DNA from: Azolla caroliniana
Taxonomy: Eukaryota > Polypodiophyta
Assembly: GCA_043228905.1 (NCBI GenBank)
Contig: JBHGNT010000011.1
Location: 3,720,001-3,784,000, forward strand
Length of the DNA: 64,000 bases
Reading direction: 5' to 3'
A model generated the notes under the pieces. The model searched no databases and was not told the DNA's origin. It saw only the letters and a list, made by a program, of their open reading frames with translations. This document shows, piece by piece, positions 10,775 to 23,075 of this stretch. The position numbers and the translations under genes are program-made. Position 1 is the first letter of the stretch, and every line of letters starts with the position of its first letter.

Positions 10775-11420
10775 CTTGTCTCGTTGTTCACCAGTATGCA
10801 GATCAACCACGTACAAGATGATTACGATAGGGTTGTCTGACTTGCTTCTGATGTAGAGGGAGTTGTCCGATTTCGACATGTGGAGGCCAATTTGGTGAAG
10901 ATATCGAGTGATCTTCGAGTGCCAAGCACGCAATGCTTGCTTGAGTCTGTACAATGGCTTCTTGAGTCGTCAGAATGCGGTCGGATGCTTGGTCGATTCA
11001 AAACCAGGTGGTTGAATCATGAAGATCTCATCTGCTAATTCCTCTTGAATAAAGGCATTCTTCACGTCCATTTAGAGGAGGTGCCACCCTTTACCAACGA
11101 CGAGTGCAATGATTGTCTGAATAATCGTAATCTTTGCCACAGGGGCAAAGGTCTCCTCATAGTCGACTCCATGTGTTTGAGCATATCCCTTAGCTATGAG
11201 TTGTGCCTTATGGCGGTTCACATAGCCATCGACATTATATTTTATTTTATATATCCATCTATAGATGATCGATTCCTTGTGTGGGGAACGGGGGGACAAA
11301 ATCCCATGTCTCGTTCTTGCACAATGTTTACATCTCCTCGTTCATGGCTTCAACCCATCATGGATCTTTGGTTGGCTCAGAAAATGTTTCCGGTTCTCTA
11401 ATTGTCGCATTTTAAAAACT
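10775..11420 (-). pseudogene. Copia RT remnant
   Basis: Two minus-strand pieces in different frames: 11299-11072 (YRWIYKIKYNVDGYVNRHKA, then GYAQTHGVDYEETFAPVAKI) and 10954-10760 (KQALRAWHSKITRYLHQIGL, then SKSDNSLYIRS). They match the RT fingers and palm of copia elements and resemble CopG (AWHSKIMQYLHQIGFQMSKSD). The Asp-Asp motif appears as YVVD. No LTR or integrase is attached. Confidence 0.78.
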
Positions 11421-11618
11421 GTCCATCGAGAAAAGGCACAAAATAAGTCGTAAAACAAAAAGGGGTGCTGCATGCGTAAAGGTTTTTTAAAAACAACCCA
11501 AAATATATTGATTTCTAGCATGTCCAAAAATTTAGGGCTTCCAAAAATTTCCTAAATATATGACATGCGAAAATTACAAAAGAATGTACAAATTTTACAA
11601 AAGTCCTACCACCTATAT
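11421..11618. other. A/T-rich spacer, nothing recognised
   Basis: A/T-rich sequence between the copia RT scrap and the transposase-like remnant. I see no coding or repeat signature. Confidence 0.4.
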
Positions 11619-13916
11619 TTATACATATTCAAGAATTAGCATCTTGATGTAAAATACAATATTTACAATTGACATATCAGAACTATCACTTCCTAAAGCT
11701 ATGCCTTCCCCTTCAGACCCATCCAATGAAGTAGAAGAGCTTTGTGAGGTCTCATCCTCATCATTAGTAGCAACCAACACATTGTCTTCATCCAATTGAA
11801 ATCCGACGTCACCGTGAGTACGAGACATACTCCTTGTTTGTCTCTTTGTTGCATCGGGAGGCACATCTGGGATTTTCTCTTTTATTATGTATTGTGGCCT
11901 GTCTTAGATGACATATTTTGGTCAAGGATAAGTCATACACTAGTATGTCTACATTATCAAGTGTCAGAGTAGACGTGCTCGGTAGATTTTTTCTAGGGAG
12001 AGGTATAATACCGATGAACCACAATGGGGATAATTTGATTGCGTTGTTCATCGTTAATAATTTCGGTGATTTTACCAAACCAAAAGGGATGGCCCAACTC
12101 ATCACCCCCAACTAATGTTGCAACCAACATACTAACTTGTATCTCATGCAGATTGCCTTGCCATCTCGCCTCTGCAACACGCGATATTCTTGGTCCCACG
12201 TAAATATCTCTTTGTCGTGGACGAACTAGATTAGTCGTGGTCACCATTGATGGGCTGACAATATTCCATTTGAATTGATTTTGGAGTGCCCAGTAACCGG
12301 CAAAGTGGTTAACTAAAATTGTACGCTGATGGTTAAAGAAGGTGCCCCACCATTCAACATCATGATCACCAACATAATTCTTGGTGTGCTCAATATATTT
12401 TGTTTCTCTTCAAGGCTCCACATCCAATGTATCTTTTTCTCTTCAATCTAACTACCAAGAGCCAATCTTTTACACTCGTCATTTTGCATTTGTTCTGCAC
12501 CATGGATTACCGCATCCGGAAAACACAATAAGAGCCTACATCCCGCTTGTGGCTCCCATTGTGAACTATATGAGTATTGTTTGGCATACAACACCATCTA
12601 GTTGTGGTTTATAGAATTTCTTTTTATGAGAAGGACGTGGTTAAAACTGATATTATTAAGCGGGGCAAGAACCCTACATAGAGTTCCATCACCATCCATG
12701 CAGAAGCATTTAAAATCCAAATGTTGTACTTCTAGCTTTGGGATATAAGCTTCAATGATCAACTTTGATAGTGTAGGAAACGTGAAAGCATTACATCTCT
12801 CTTTTCTTCGAGAACCTACTAAGCATTTGATTTGTATGATCATGTGTGTCACAAACTAGTAAGAAGTTGACCTTAATCTTTTTTAATATACCCCTCTCTA
12901 CCAGCATACTTAAATAACCGAACACAATCGAGTTTTTGTTTTCTTTGACCATGTTGTCTAGTTGCACATATAGTACTAGCGGGAGAATACCTTGTCAAGA
13001 CTGTAAAACTCTCTACATGATTGTTAGTGTAAGATTAGGCTCGTTGTGGATATTAGGATAAGTTAGGAACACTTGACGCCTTATTGTCTGAAATTATGAT
13101 AGACAACCTACTCAGTGCATTTGTACAGGCATTCATCTCCAATATCCTTCAGTAACCTTTGAAAGTGTGGCAAACAAGTCCTCTTCTGATCCATGCTATC
13201 TATAATCAAGCACATGTACCTTTCTAGTAATTGAAGCACTTTTTGTCGGTGGTGCATAACGTTAGATCTTTCTAACGCTTGACTTTCTCAATGTTCTTTT
13301 AATAAATTCTTATAGTTCTTTATTTCTTCATCTATTCTCCCACTCTTTTCCATGCCTTACGCGATATGATCACATTGTTAATCTGCAACCTCCACAATCG
13401 ATTGAAATGTTGATATTGTATATAAGGTACACTTTCTAATAACATGTCATCCTTATACGCTTGGTAAACCTCACAACGAGTGAAGTTATCTGACAAATGT
13501 AATCTTCCAGTTGTGGACATAATATCACATTGCTTTGAGAAATATATCTCCATCCACCTAACGGCATGGCACCCAACCAAACCCTTACATCTAGATGCTT
13601 TATTGTTGAACGGTACCCACAAACCCTTTACTAATCGATGTTGAATTCTTTGGAGCCTCATGTTACCAATGCTATAAGCAATTTTGAAAGAAACTCGGCA
13701 ACTCTTCATACTTAGTGCAAGGTAATATTCGACATGCATTGAACTTGGCCCTGTTGTATAGTCCTGAACAAGTTGCAAATGTGAAATCATAAAAGTACCT
13801 TGTTCATCACCATTAAGTGACAAATAGTTATGTCGCAATCCCCTCAAGTTTACCTTTCCAAATCTCGAAAGACAGATTCCCACAGCATGGTTTCCTTGTA
13901 TCAAACACAATTTCAT
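11619..13916 (-). pseudogene. Degenerate transposase-like gene (DUF7869-type, tentative)
   Basis: Minus-strand coding fragments separated by stops and frameshifts. The longest (13916-13332, 194 residues) includes FTRCEVYQAYKDDML and SVPYIQYQHFNRLWR. About 80 bases on, at roughly 13255-13085, comes ERYMCLIIDSMDQKRTCLPH, resembling the I-I-I-D-x-M-D-Q block I associate from memory with DUF7869-type proteins of large mobile elements. A later piece (12247-11993) reads ELGHPFWFGKITEI then IIPIVVHRYYTS, and 11864-11619 is acidic and serine-rich (RQTRSMSR near its start). Fragments of 11993-13916 look collinear. No terminal repeats were found. The upstream end meets CopC at 13955, whose insertion may have cut it. 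The family name is uncertain; a degenerate protein gene is more secure. Confidence 0.5.
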
Positions 13917-13954
13917 GATCTGAACACAGAATATTATATGTTTTCACACTTACT

Positions 13955-14559
13955 TGACAGAAATATGCGGAATAGTGCTCGGCCACAACCGAGTCTTCGA
14001 TCACTTAATGATAATAAAACACAGAAAAATGAGAAATGGAAGCAATTACACAAACAAAAGAGAATGCACAAGATGTTAACGTGGAAAACCCTAAACGGGA
14101 AAAACCACGGGAGTTCACAAACTCCAACTATCACTATGGCGAGAGGAATACCTCAGGTAAGCACGGAGGCAACGACCTCGTGCTCACAATCTTCGCCTTG
14201 CGACGGTTACAACAGAGACTCACTCTGTTTCTCTCTCTCTCTCTCTCTCTCTCAATCTTTCCCTCTGGTACGCTCTGTACAACAATTACACCAATAACTC
14301 TATACAAAATTAACAACATCAATCATAACACTCTGTTTGCCCTAGGTCATATTTATACTAATATGACATTAGGAATATTTATAGATGTAGCCCTAATGGG
14401 CTCTCAAAAACATATTTCCATATATGTCCCTTCATCTGGTGAAAGGTTCTCATCGGGCCTGCGTCATCCGGTTCTCATTGGGTCTCCCTTGCCAGGTACT
14501 CCTCATCCGGTTCTCACCGGGCCTTCATCATCCCATCCGGAGGGACCAAGATCCTAACA
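13955..14559 (-). repeat. CopC 3' LTR (605 bp)
   Basis: Minus-strand start TGTTAGGATCTTGGTCCC, end ATATTTCTGTCA. TATA-like GTATAAATATGACC at about 14341-14355 (antisense). CT repeat at about 14230-14252. The purine tract GAAGGGAGAGA abuts it at 14560-14575. Confidence 0.92.
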
Positions 14560-17500
14560 ATCTCTCCCTTCACTCCGGCATGGGATGTCTGGTTAGTCCC
14601 ATTCTCCTCCGTGTGGATCTTTGTCAGCACGAACTCTCGATCTTCCATTCGCTCCCAGATCCAGTGGTACCTACGTTGGATGTGCTTCGTCCTGGAATGA
14701 TACGCTGCGTTCTTCGCAAGGTGGATGGAACTTTTACTGTCGCAATAGAGCCGGTATTCCTCTTGCCGGATCGCTAGCTCTCCGATGAAGTCCTTCATCC
14801 ATAATATTTCCTTGCCAGCTTCCACAACTGCCATATACTCCGCCTCTGTGGTTGACAATGCAACCGTCTTCTGCAACCTCGATTGCCACGAAACAACTCT
14901 CCCTGCATATGTCATAAAATATCCCGATGTTGACCGGTTGGTATCCACATCAGCCAACATATCCGAATCGGTGAAACCGTCAAGTTGGGGTTTACCCGAG
15001 CCGAATCGGAGGCACATACTTAAAGTGCCCTTCAAATACCGGAGTATCCATTTTACCGCATTCCAGTGCTCCTTGCCGGGATTGCTCATAAACCGGTTCA
15101 CCACTCCGACTGCGTATCCGATATCCGGTCGGGTACACACCATTGCGTACATTAAGCTCCTGACAGCAGAGGCATATGGAATCTTCATCATATCTGCCTT
15201 CTCTGCCTTCGTCTTTGGGCTTTGCTTACCGGATAGCTTGCAGTTTTCTGGAAGTGTCGATCTGACCGGTTTCGCGTTTGACATGTTGAACCGCTGAAGC
15301 ACCTTTGTCACGTACTTCTCCTGTGACAACCACAATTGCTTCGTTGACCGGTCACGGATGATATGCATCCCCAGTATCTGTCTTGCTGGACCCAAGTCTT
15401 TCATTGAGAAGGTTTAGTTCAAGGCCTTCTTCAGCATCCATATCTTGACTTGGTCTCGTCCGACGATCAACATGTCATCCACGTACAGGAGAAGTATCAG
15501 GAAGTCTCCACCTTCGAACTTCATCACAAATACGCAGTGATTGGCCTGCGTCTTGTGGTACCCTTGATCGATCATGAAGGAGTCGAACTTCCAGTACCAT
15601 TGCGGGGAGCCTGCTCCAAACCATAGAGGCTCTTCTTCAACCGGCAAACCAGGTGCTCCTTCCCTTTCTTCACAAATCCCTCCGGTTGCTGCATGTAGAT
15701 CTCCTCTTCGAGCTCGCCGTGGAGGAACGTCATCTTCACGTCTAGTTGCTCTACCTCGAGGTCCATGCTTGCAACTATGCTCAACACCGTCCAGATGGAA
15801 GTCATCTTTACTATCGGGGAAAATATCTCGTCGAAGTCCACACGCTTCTTTTGCTGGAACCCCTTCACCACGATCCTAGCTTTGTACCTTAGGGGGTTGT
15901 CGGCATCTCCCGGTTTCAACTTGTACACCCACTTATTCTGGAGTGCCCGCTTTCCTTTCGGCAACTCCACCAGTTCATACGTGTAGTTCTCATGCAGGGA
16001 ACCCTTCTCATCCGGCATGGCACTTAACCACTTGCGGCTATGGGTGTCCTCCTTTGCTTCTTCGAAGCTTTTTGGCTCCCCCTCATCAGGTAGCAGCACA
16101 CGCTCTACATCCGGAAATCTCCAGGGGGCCCTTCTCTCTCTGAGAGGATATCTCCGTCTTTGGCTTTCGGCAACCGGCTCTTCTGTTTGTTCTTCATCCA
16201 AATCCGATTTGGGGTCTTGGCCTGTTTCGGTTTCAGCTTCCTCTTCTTCTTCTTCTGCCGGTTTGGTGTCCTCACCGTAATCGGCCAGTTCGTCGAGTGT
16301 CAACCGGCTCTCAGCTGGGTAGGTCTGAATCTCATCGAACCGATCCTTACCAGTCGACTCGGAGTTCATTATCTTCTTCTCCAACTCCCAGTCGGCAAGG
16401 GTCTTGTCTTCCATGAAGATAATATCTCGACTCCAAAAAACCTTCTTGTTGACCGGATCCCACACTCGATAGCATGTGCTAGCATACTCCGGATCCTCTC
16501 CATTATGGTCCGATTCATCCTCTCGGCCAACCTGTTTAGTTTCGGCGTCTTCGGCATGGTAAAATTGAGTCGGATGCCCTTCGAGCGGCAATACTCCTCA
16601 AACTGCCCCCGGTATTCACATCTGTTATCTGCTCGAACCGGCTTCAGCTTCTGGCTGGTTTCTCTTTCCACTCTTGCGTGGAGCTCCTTGAAGACGGATA
16701 ACACCCGATCCTTCGTCTTCAATGGTGTGGCCCGCAGGTTCCGGCTATGGTCATCTATGAACGTCACGAAGTACTGTGATCCGGCATGTGACCTCGTGTC
16801 CACTTGACACACATCGGTATGCACCAGCTCCAGTGGTGCATTACGTCTCATTGGTGGCCTTGAGCGGAAGGAGGTCTGGTTTTGTTTACCGGCTAAGCAG
16901 TCGGTGCACTTCTCAAGATGCACGTCTTTCATCAGAATGAGGTTTTTATCAGCAAGCCTCTTCATCCCCTTCTCGCTCATGTGACACAGTCTCTTGTGCC
17001 ACAGCTCACCGGAAGTGTCGGAAACAATGTTCACTTCTTCCGGGCATAACCAGGCATTCATCAGGTACAGTGTGTTGACTTTCCAGGCTAGAGCCATTAT
17101 TAAGCTCCCCTTGTTGAACTTCATAACACCGTTCCGGATGCTACCCGTGTAGCCTTCATCATCTAGCCGACCAGTTGATATCAGGTTCAGTCAAACCTCC
17201 GGAACGTGTCATACATCCTTCAGTAGCAACTTGCATTCGGTTGGTGTTGTCAACCACACGTCTCCAATGCCGACAATTCGGCATGTACCTTCATTCCCCA
17301 TCCGGACACATCCGTGCTCATTGGTTGTGTAGGATGAGAAGCATTTCCAGTTTGGGGTAAGGTGGAACGATGCTCCGGAATCGACAACCCACGTTGTCTC
17401 CTCGTCGGCAAGGTTCAACTCACTCTCCTCGGTGGTGAGCATCAACTCTTCTTCACTTGCCGCGATTGCCGTCATTCCCTTCTGGTCTAGTCCCCTCCGG

Positions 17501-18306
17501 TCTTTACCATTCCAGTCCAGTGACCGCTTCGAATCGGTGCTGTCAGTTTCCTTTTCTGTTTGGAAATGCCGACAGTTCTTCTGGAAGTGTCCCGGCTTGC
17601 CGCAATAGAAGCAAGTAGGCCTCCCCCTTGACTTTGACCGTGTCTTCGACTTTTCCTGGTTCTGGGGACTATGATTCCTTTGTCTTCCGTGTTCCGATTC
17701 GGTAAGGAGCGCTTTGGAGTCGGAGCTCCTATCCTTGTCTTTCTGACGCACCTCCTCGTCTAGCAAGCTCGACTTGACTCTTGCTAGGGATAACTGTTTT
17801 CCTTCCGGCCCGGTGTTGCCCAAAGTGACAACTAACGTCTCCCAGCTATCCAGGAGGGAACCGAGCAGGAGTAGAGCAAGTACCTCATCGGTGAGAGGTA
17901 CTTCCAATGAGGTTGCCTGGTGAATCAGCCCCTGGAAGGCATTCATGTGCTCAGCCATACTAGAGCCGTCTTGGTACCGGAGCCTAACTAGCTTCCGAAA
18001 TACCGAAACCCGATTAACAACATTTTTGTTCTGAAACATAATGTCGATCTTCTCCCAGAGCTCATGAGCCTTACTCTCTTCATAGAAGTTGTTGTACAGG
18101 CTCATGTCGATGAAGCACCGTATGTACGCCATTGTCTTCATGTGCATCACCTCCCATATCGTGGCATCGATCTTGTCCGGTCTCTTGTCCCCGAACTGAA
18201 CCGGCAACCAAAGATCTTTAACCACGAACATGTCCCTCCTCTTCGACTTCCACACTGAGTAGTTAGAGCCGGTGAGCTTGAACATCCTGCCAAACGAATC
18301 TTCCAT
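14560..18306 (-). pseudogene. CopC GAG-POL polyprotein remnant
   Basis: Start Met at 18306 (MEDSFGRMFKLTGSNYSVW). GAG runs to a CCHC knuckle (CFYCGKPGHFQKNC, about 17600) and protease VVDSGASFHLTP (about 17365). Two TGA stops follow at KDV-HVPEV-LNLIS, where CopA has CGA. The integrase zinc motif (HKRLCH; KCTDCLAGKQ) and catalytic residues (HTDVCQ; RADN) remain, but about 80 residues are missing after SMLAHA near 16475, with loss of frame. RT (16591 to about 15414) and RNase H (15404 on) are mostly readable. About 24 residues before the C-terminus are missing, so the frame reads through the purine tract into the LTR, stopping at 14514. Confidence 0.9.
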
Positions 18307-18336
18307 TCTCTGTGTTGTTTCGCTCTAATACGAATT

Positions 18337-18607
18337 TGACAGGAATATGCGGAATAGTGCTCGGCCACAACCGAGTCTTCGATCACTTAATGATAATAAA
18401 ACACAGAAAAATGACAAATGGAAGCAATTACACAAACAAAAGAGAATGCACAAGATGTTAACGTGGAAAACCCTAAACGGGAAAAACCACGGGAGTTCAC
18501 AAACTCCAACTATCACTATGGCGAGAGGAATACCTCAGGTAAGCACGGAGGCAGCGACCTCATGCTCACAATCTTCGCCTTGCGGCGGTTACAAGAGAGA
18601 CTCACTC

Positions 18608-18671
<64 letters not shown>

Positions 18672-18712
18672 TCTGGTACGCTCTGTACAACAGTTACACC
18701 AATAACTCACTC

Positions 18713-18747
<35 letters not shown>

Positions 18748-19050
18748 CTTTCCCTCTGGTACGCTCTGTACAACAATTACACCAATAACTCTATACAAAA
18801 TTAACAACATCAATCATAACACTCTGTTTGCCCTAGGTCATATTTATACTAATATGACATTAGGACTATTTATAGATGTAGCCCTAATGGGCTCTCAAAA
18901 ACATATTTCCATATATGTCCCTTCATCTGGTGAGTGGTTCTTACCGGGCCTGCGTCATCCGGTTCTCACTAGGTCTCCCTTGCCGAGTACTCCTCATCTG
19001 GTTCTCACTGGGCCTTCATCATCCCATCCGAAGGGACCGATATCCTAACA
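18337..19050 (-). repeat. CopC 5' LTR (714 bp)
   Basis: Longer than its 3' partner by 109 bp: it has a long CT run (about 18609-18667), then a second copy of the segment with ctctggtacgctctgtacaa, and another CT run (about 18718-18744). Next to it (18322-18336, antisense) lies a decayed primer site, ttcgtattagagcg, instead of TGGTATCAGAGC. Confidence 0.92.
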
Positions 19051-19055
19051 TTACT

Positions 19056-19924
19056 TTCCGAGGACTTCTTCGAAAATTGAAAGGTTAGTTGACACAAACC
19101 TCGTCCGTAGACGAATCAACCCCAATTTGACTTGATATTGAGGACATCTCGATTGGGTAGATTAGATCCAATGAGGGAAAAAATAGTAAAAAGTTTTACT
19201 AGAATAAGGCACTTATACAAATAATTTTTTGAACAATTACTATAAAAAGGAAAGTCATCTCCTCATTGTCATTATCACATTAAAGAATTCCAAGAGCTCA
19301 AGCGCACCAGCATTCTCTGACTCTTTGTTTTTCGCCATCTTGAACACCTCCTCGCAACTTAGGTACCATGGTCAAGGGAAAGAAAGTTACTATGTATCTT
19401 TATTAAACTGATTCTTAAGATTCCCTCAAGATGCTTTTCTGTTATTAATTAGTTTTAATCTAATTATCAAAGTGTAGTATACGGGAATTCGATGCAGTGC
19501 ATTGAATTCCCATTTAATAGGTCCTTCCTGTTGAATGGGAATTCAATGTAGTGCATCCTTCCATTGAAAAAATTAGCCTATAAATAAATATGTGGTTTCT
19601 TTATGATGCTAATCCTAAAATATTTATTCTATTTTAGTGAACCTTGCCAAAAAGTCTCTGCTTAAGATCAGGTCTCCTGCGAAAACGGGTTCTGATAGCT
19701 TCCTATAAGAGAAATCCCATAGGATGCTTTTTGGGTCTGGTGATGACGAGACGTCGAAGTCATTTGTGGGTAATACCATCAAGATGCTTGAAAACAAGCT
19801 AGTGGACCCGAAAGTCAAAAACTACATAAACCTAGAATGGAGTTTGGTTTAGGTCGAGGAAGATGGAGTATTACTCCTAATATTTGCAAATTCCAAAGGA
19901 AAATGAAAAATGGATTTAGGCAAG
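19056..19924. other. No recognised gene; possible exon-like frame
   Basis: A plus-strand frame around 19640-19850 reads SPAKTGSDSF then LENKLVDPKVKNYINLEW, but matches nothing I know. A foldback lies at 19491-19557. This is the right flank of CopC; whether it once joined the transposase-like gene at 13916 is not clear. Confidence 0.3.
19491..19557. repeat. Imperfect foldback, 24-bp arms
   Basis: Arms 19491-19514 (gatgcagtgcattgaattcc plus catt) and 19534-19557 pair at about 22 of 24 positions around a 19-base loop. It could be a small foldback element remnant. Confidence 0.6.
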
Positions 19925-21157
19925 AGCTTCACATATGGTGAGGGAATCCATCTCAGGTTACATGGAACTTAACCACTTGTCATTGTGAGTGTCTTTCTTT
20001 GCTTCTTCAAAGCTCTTCGACTTTCCCTTGTTGGTCAGCAAGATATGCTCTTCATTCGGAAATCTATGGGGGGCCCTTCTCTCTCTAAGAGGGTATCTTC
20101 TTCCTTGGTTTTAGATCACTGGTTCTTCAGTTGGTTCTTCATCTGATTCCGATTCGAGGCGAATCCGACTCCCGACTATCGATCCAAATTCGATCGACTC
20201 TCCCTGTTCTTTAGTTGGGTGTTCAGAGAGATGTGTTCTTCTCTGACTCCTAGTCAACAATAGTCTTCTCCTCCATAAAGACTATGTCTCGAATCCGACT
20301 AACCTTCTTGTCGACTAAGTCCCATAGTCGGTAGCCGAACTCGTTGTCGTCGTATCCAAGGAATATGCATGGTCGAGCTTTCGGGTCTAGTTTTCCCTGT
20401 TTGTCCTCTGCGATATGCACATAGGCAAGACAGTCGCATACCTTCAGATGTCGGTATGAAACTTCTTTGTCGGTCCATCTCTGTCCAAGGGTGCCGAGGG
20501 CGATCTGTTTATCGCGTACGTCGATGTCATCAATGCCTCAGCCTAGAACGTCTTGGACAGCTTGGCATGTGCAAGCATACTATGGACCCTTTCAATTACG
20601 GCCTGGTTCATTCTCTCGGCCAACCCATTAAGCTCTAGCGTCTTCGGCATGGTGTACTCGAGCCCGATTCCGTTCATTGGCAGTACTCCTCAAACTGCCC
20701 TCGATATTCACCTCTGTTGTCCACTCGAATTGCTTTCAGCTTCCGGCCAGTTTCTCTTCTTACTCTCACAAGAAAATCCTTGAAGAAGGATAATACCTGG
20801 TCCTTCGTCTTTAGCGTGGAGACCCACAACTTCCAACTATGGTCATCTCTGAATGTCACAAACTACTATGATCCGGCATGTGACTTCACGTCCACGGAAT
20901 ATACATCAGTATGCATGAGTTCAAGCGGTGCCTTTCGTCTAATAGCTGGTATCGACCGGAAAGAAGTTTTGTTTTGCTTGTCGGCTAAGCAATCAATGCA
21001 CTTCTCAAGTTGCGCCTCCGGAATGAGGTTACCTTCGGCAAGTCTCTGCATCCCCTTCTAGCTCATGTGACATAACCTTTCTTGCCATAACTCACCTGTA
21101 GTGCCAGATGCTATGTTCACATCCTCCTGGTATATCCGGGCATGCATCATGTACAAT

Positions 21158-22118
21158 GTGTTGATCTTCCGAGCTCGGTCCATGATCAGACTTCCTCTGC
21201 AAAACTTCATTGTATTGTTCTGGATGCCAGCCGTATAGCCTTCATCGTCCAACAGACCAACTGATATGAGGTTCAGTCGATCCTCTGAACGTGTCGAACA
21301 TCTTTTAACATCAGCTTGGACCCAGTTGACGTTGTCAGCCACACATCTCCTATGTCGACAATTCGGCATGCTCCTTCATTCCCCATCCTTACACAACCGT
21401 GATCTCCAGCACTGTAAGATGAGAAGCACTTCCTATTGGGGGTCAGATGGAATGACGCTCCGGAGTTCACCACCCACGTCGATTCGTCGCTAACAAGGTG
21501 TAGCTCACTCTCCTCGGTGATGAGTAGTAGTTCCTCTTCACTTGTCACTATTGCCGATGTTCCGCTTGTTTCCGAAATCTTCTTCAGTTCAGAGTCGTCA
21601 GCTCCGCCTTTTACTTTCCGGAAGTGTCAACAATTCATTTGGAAGTGGCCCAGCTTTGCTCAATAAAAGCAGGTGGGCCTCCCCCTTGACTTCGACCTTG
21701 TCCCTGACTTTTCCCAGTTCTAGGGACTTCTGTTCCGGCCTCTTCCCCGATTTGAATCGTTTTCCGTAACTAAGACCTTCAGGTCAATTCTAGACTCTCA
21801 GTCCTTTCGGTGAGCTTCCTCGTTCTACAAGTTTGATTTTACTCTTGCCAGGGATAAAATACCCTTCCGGTTCGTCATTACCCAATGTAACAACTAGTGT
21901 CTTCCCGCTCTCTGGAGAAGATTTGAGCAGCAACAATGCAAGTACCTCATCGAGATCGGTACTTCGAACGAGGTACTATGGTTTATTAGCCCTGGAAGGC
22001 GTTCATATGCTCTACCATACTGGCACCATCCTGATACCTAAGTCTCACTATATTCAGAACACTAAGACTCGATTCACAACATTCTTGTTCTCTAACATAA
22101 TGTCGATCTTCTCTAAGT
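21158..22118 (-). repeat. Tandem duplication in CopH, copy 1 (961 bp)
   Basis: Starts gtgttgatcttccgagctcgg and covers the pre-integrase start, protease, zinc knuckle and part of GAG. The next copy starts at 22119 with the same words. The copies differ clearly, so the duplication is old. Confidence 0.82.
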
Positions 22119-23075
22119 GTGTTGATCTTCCGGGATCGGGCCATGATCAGACTTCCTCTGCAAAAATTCATTGTGTCGTTCCGGATGCTACCCGTGTAGC
22201 CTTCATCATCCAGCCGATCGACTGTTATCAGGTTCAGTCAAACCACTGGAACATGTCAGACATCTTTCAACAACAGCTTGGCCTCAGTTGATGTTCTTAG
22301 CCACACATCTCCTATGCCGACAATTCGGCATGCTCCTTCATTCCCCATCCATACAGAATCGTGACCTTCGACATTGTAAGATGAGAAGCACTTCGTGTTG
22401 GGGGTCAGATGGAATGATGCTTCGGAGTCCACCACCCACGTCCATTTGTAGCTAACAAGGTGTAGCTCACTCTCCTCGGTGATGAGTAGTAGTTCCTCTT
22501 CACTTGTCACTATTGCCGACGTTCCTCTTGTTTCCGAAATCTTCTTCCGTTTGGGGTCGTCGGCTCTCCCATTTGCTTTCCGGAAGTGTCGGCAATTCTT
22601 TTGGAAGTGCCCTAGCTTTCTGAAATAAAAGCAGGTGGGCCTTCCCCTTGACTTCGACCTTGTCCCCAATTTTTCCCGGTTCTGGGGACTTCTGTTCCGG
22701 CCTCTTCCCCGATTTGAGTTGTTTTCCATAACTAAGGCCTTCGGGTTAGTTCCAGACTCTCGGTCCTTTCGGTGAGCTTCCTCATTCTGCAAGCTCGATT
22801 TTAGTCTTGCCATGGATATGTTCTTCCATTCTGGTCCGGCATTACCCAACGTAACAACTAGTGTCTCCTAGCTATCCGAAAAAGATCCGAGCAGCAACAA
22901 TGCCAATACCTCATCGGTAGCGGTATTTCGAACGAGGTAGTTTGGTTTATTAGCCCTGGAAGGCTTTCATATGCTTTGCCATATTGGCACCATCCTGATA
23001 CCCGAGTCTCACTATATTTTGGAACATTGAGACTCGATTCATAGCATTCTTGTTCTCTAACATAATGTTGATCTT
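22119..23075 (-). repeat. Tandem duplication in CopH, copy 2
   Basis: Repeats 21158-22118 with many substitutions, and continues past 23075 into the single-copy start of GAG. Confidence 0.82.

Larger units (their letters stand above)
13955..19050 (-). mobile_element. Ty1/copia element CopC (5.1 kb), complete but defective
   Basis: LTRs at 18337-19050 (5') and 13955-14559 (3'), flanked by the perfect 5-bp duplication ttact (13950-13954 and 19051-19055). The polyprotein reads from 18306 leftward and has stops, an integrase deletion and a truncated RNase H end. It is related to CopA and CopF (same zinc knuckle and protease motifs) but more diverged. The LTRs differ by over 100 bp, mainly CT-repeat length and a local duplication. 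Confidence 0.94.

Noticed and set aside
13332-13916. A host gene of 194 residues
   Set aside because: It continues, with stops and shifts, into the MDQ-motif region, so it is better read as part of a decayed transposase-like gene.
18347-19048. A 233-residue frame rich in Ser-Leu repeats
   Set aside because: It is the CopC LTR read through its CT run; the same applies to frames at 14036-14557, 47303-47503 and 51557-51868.
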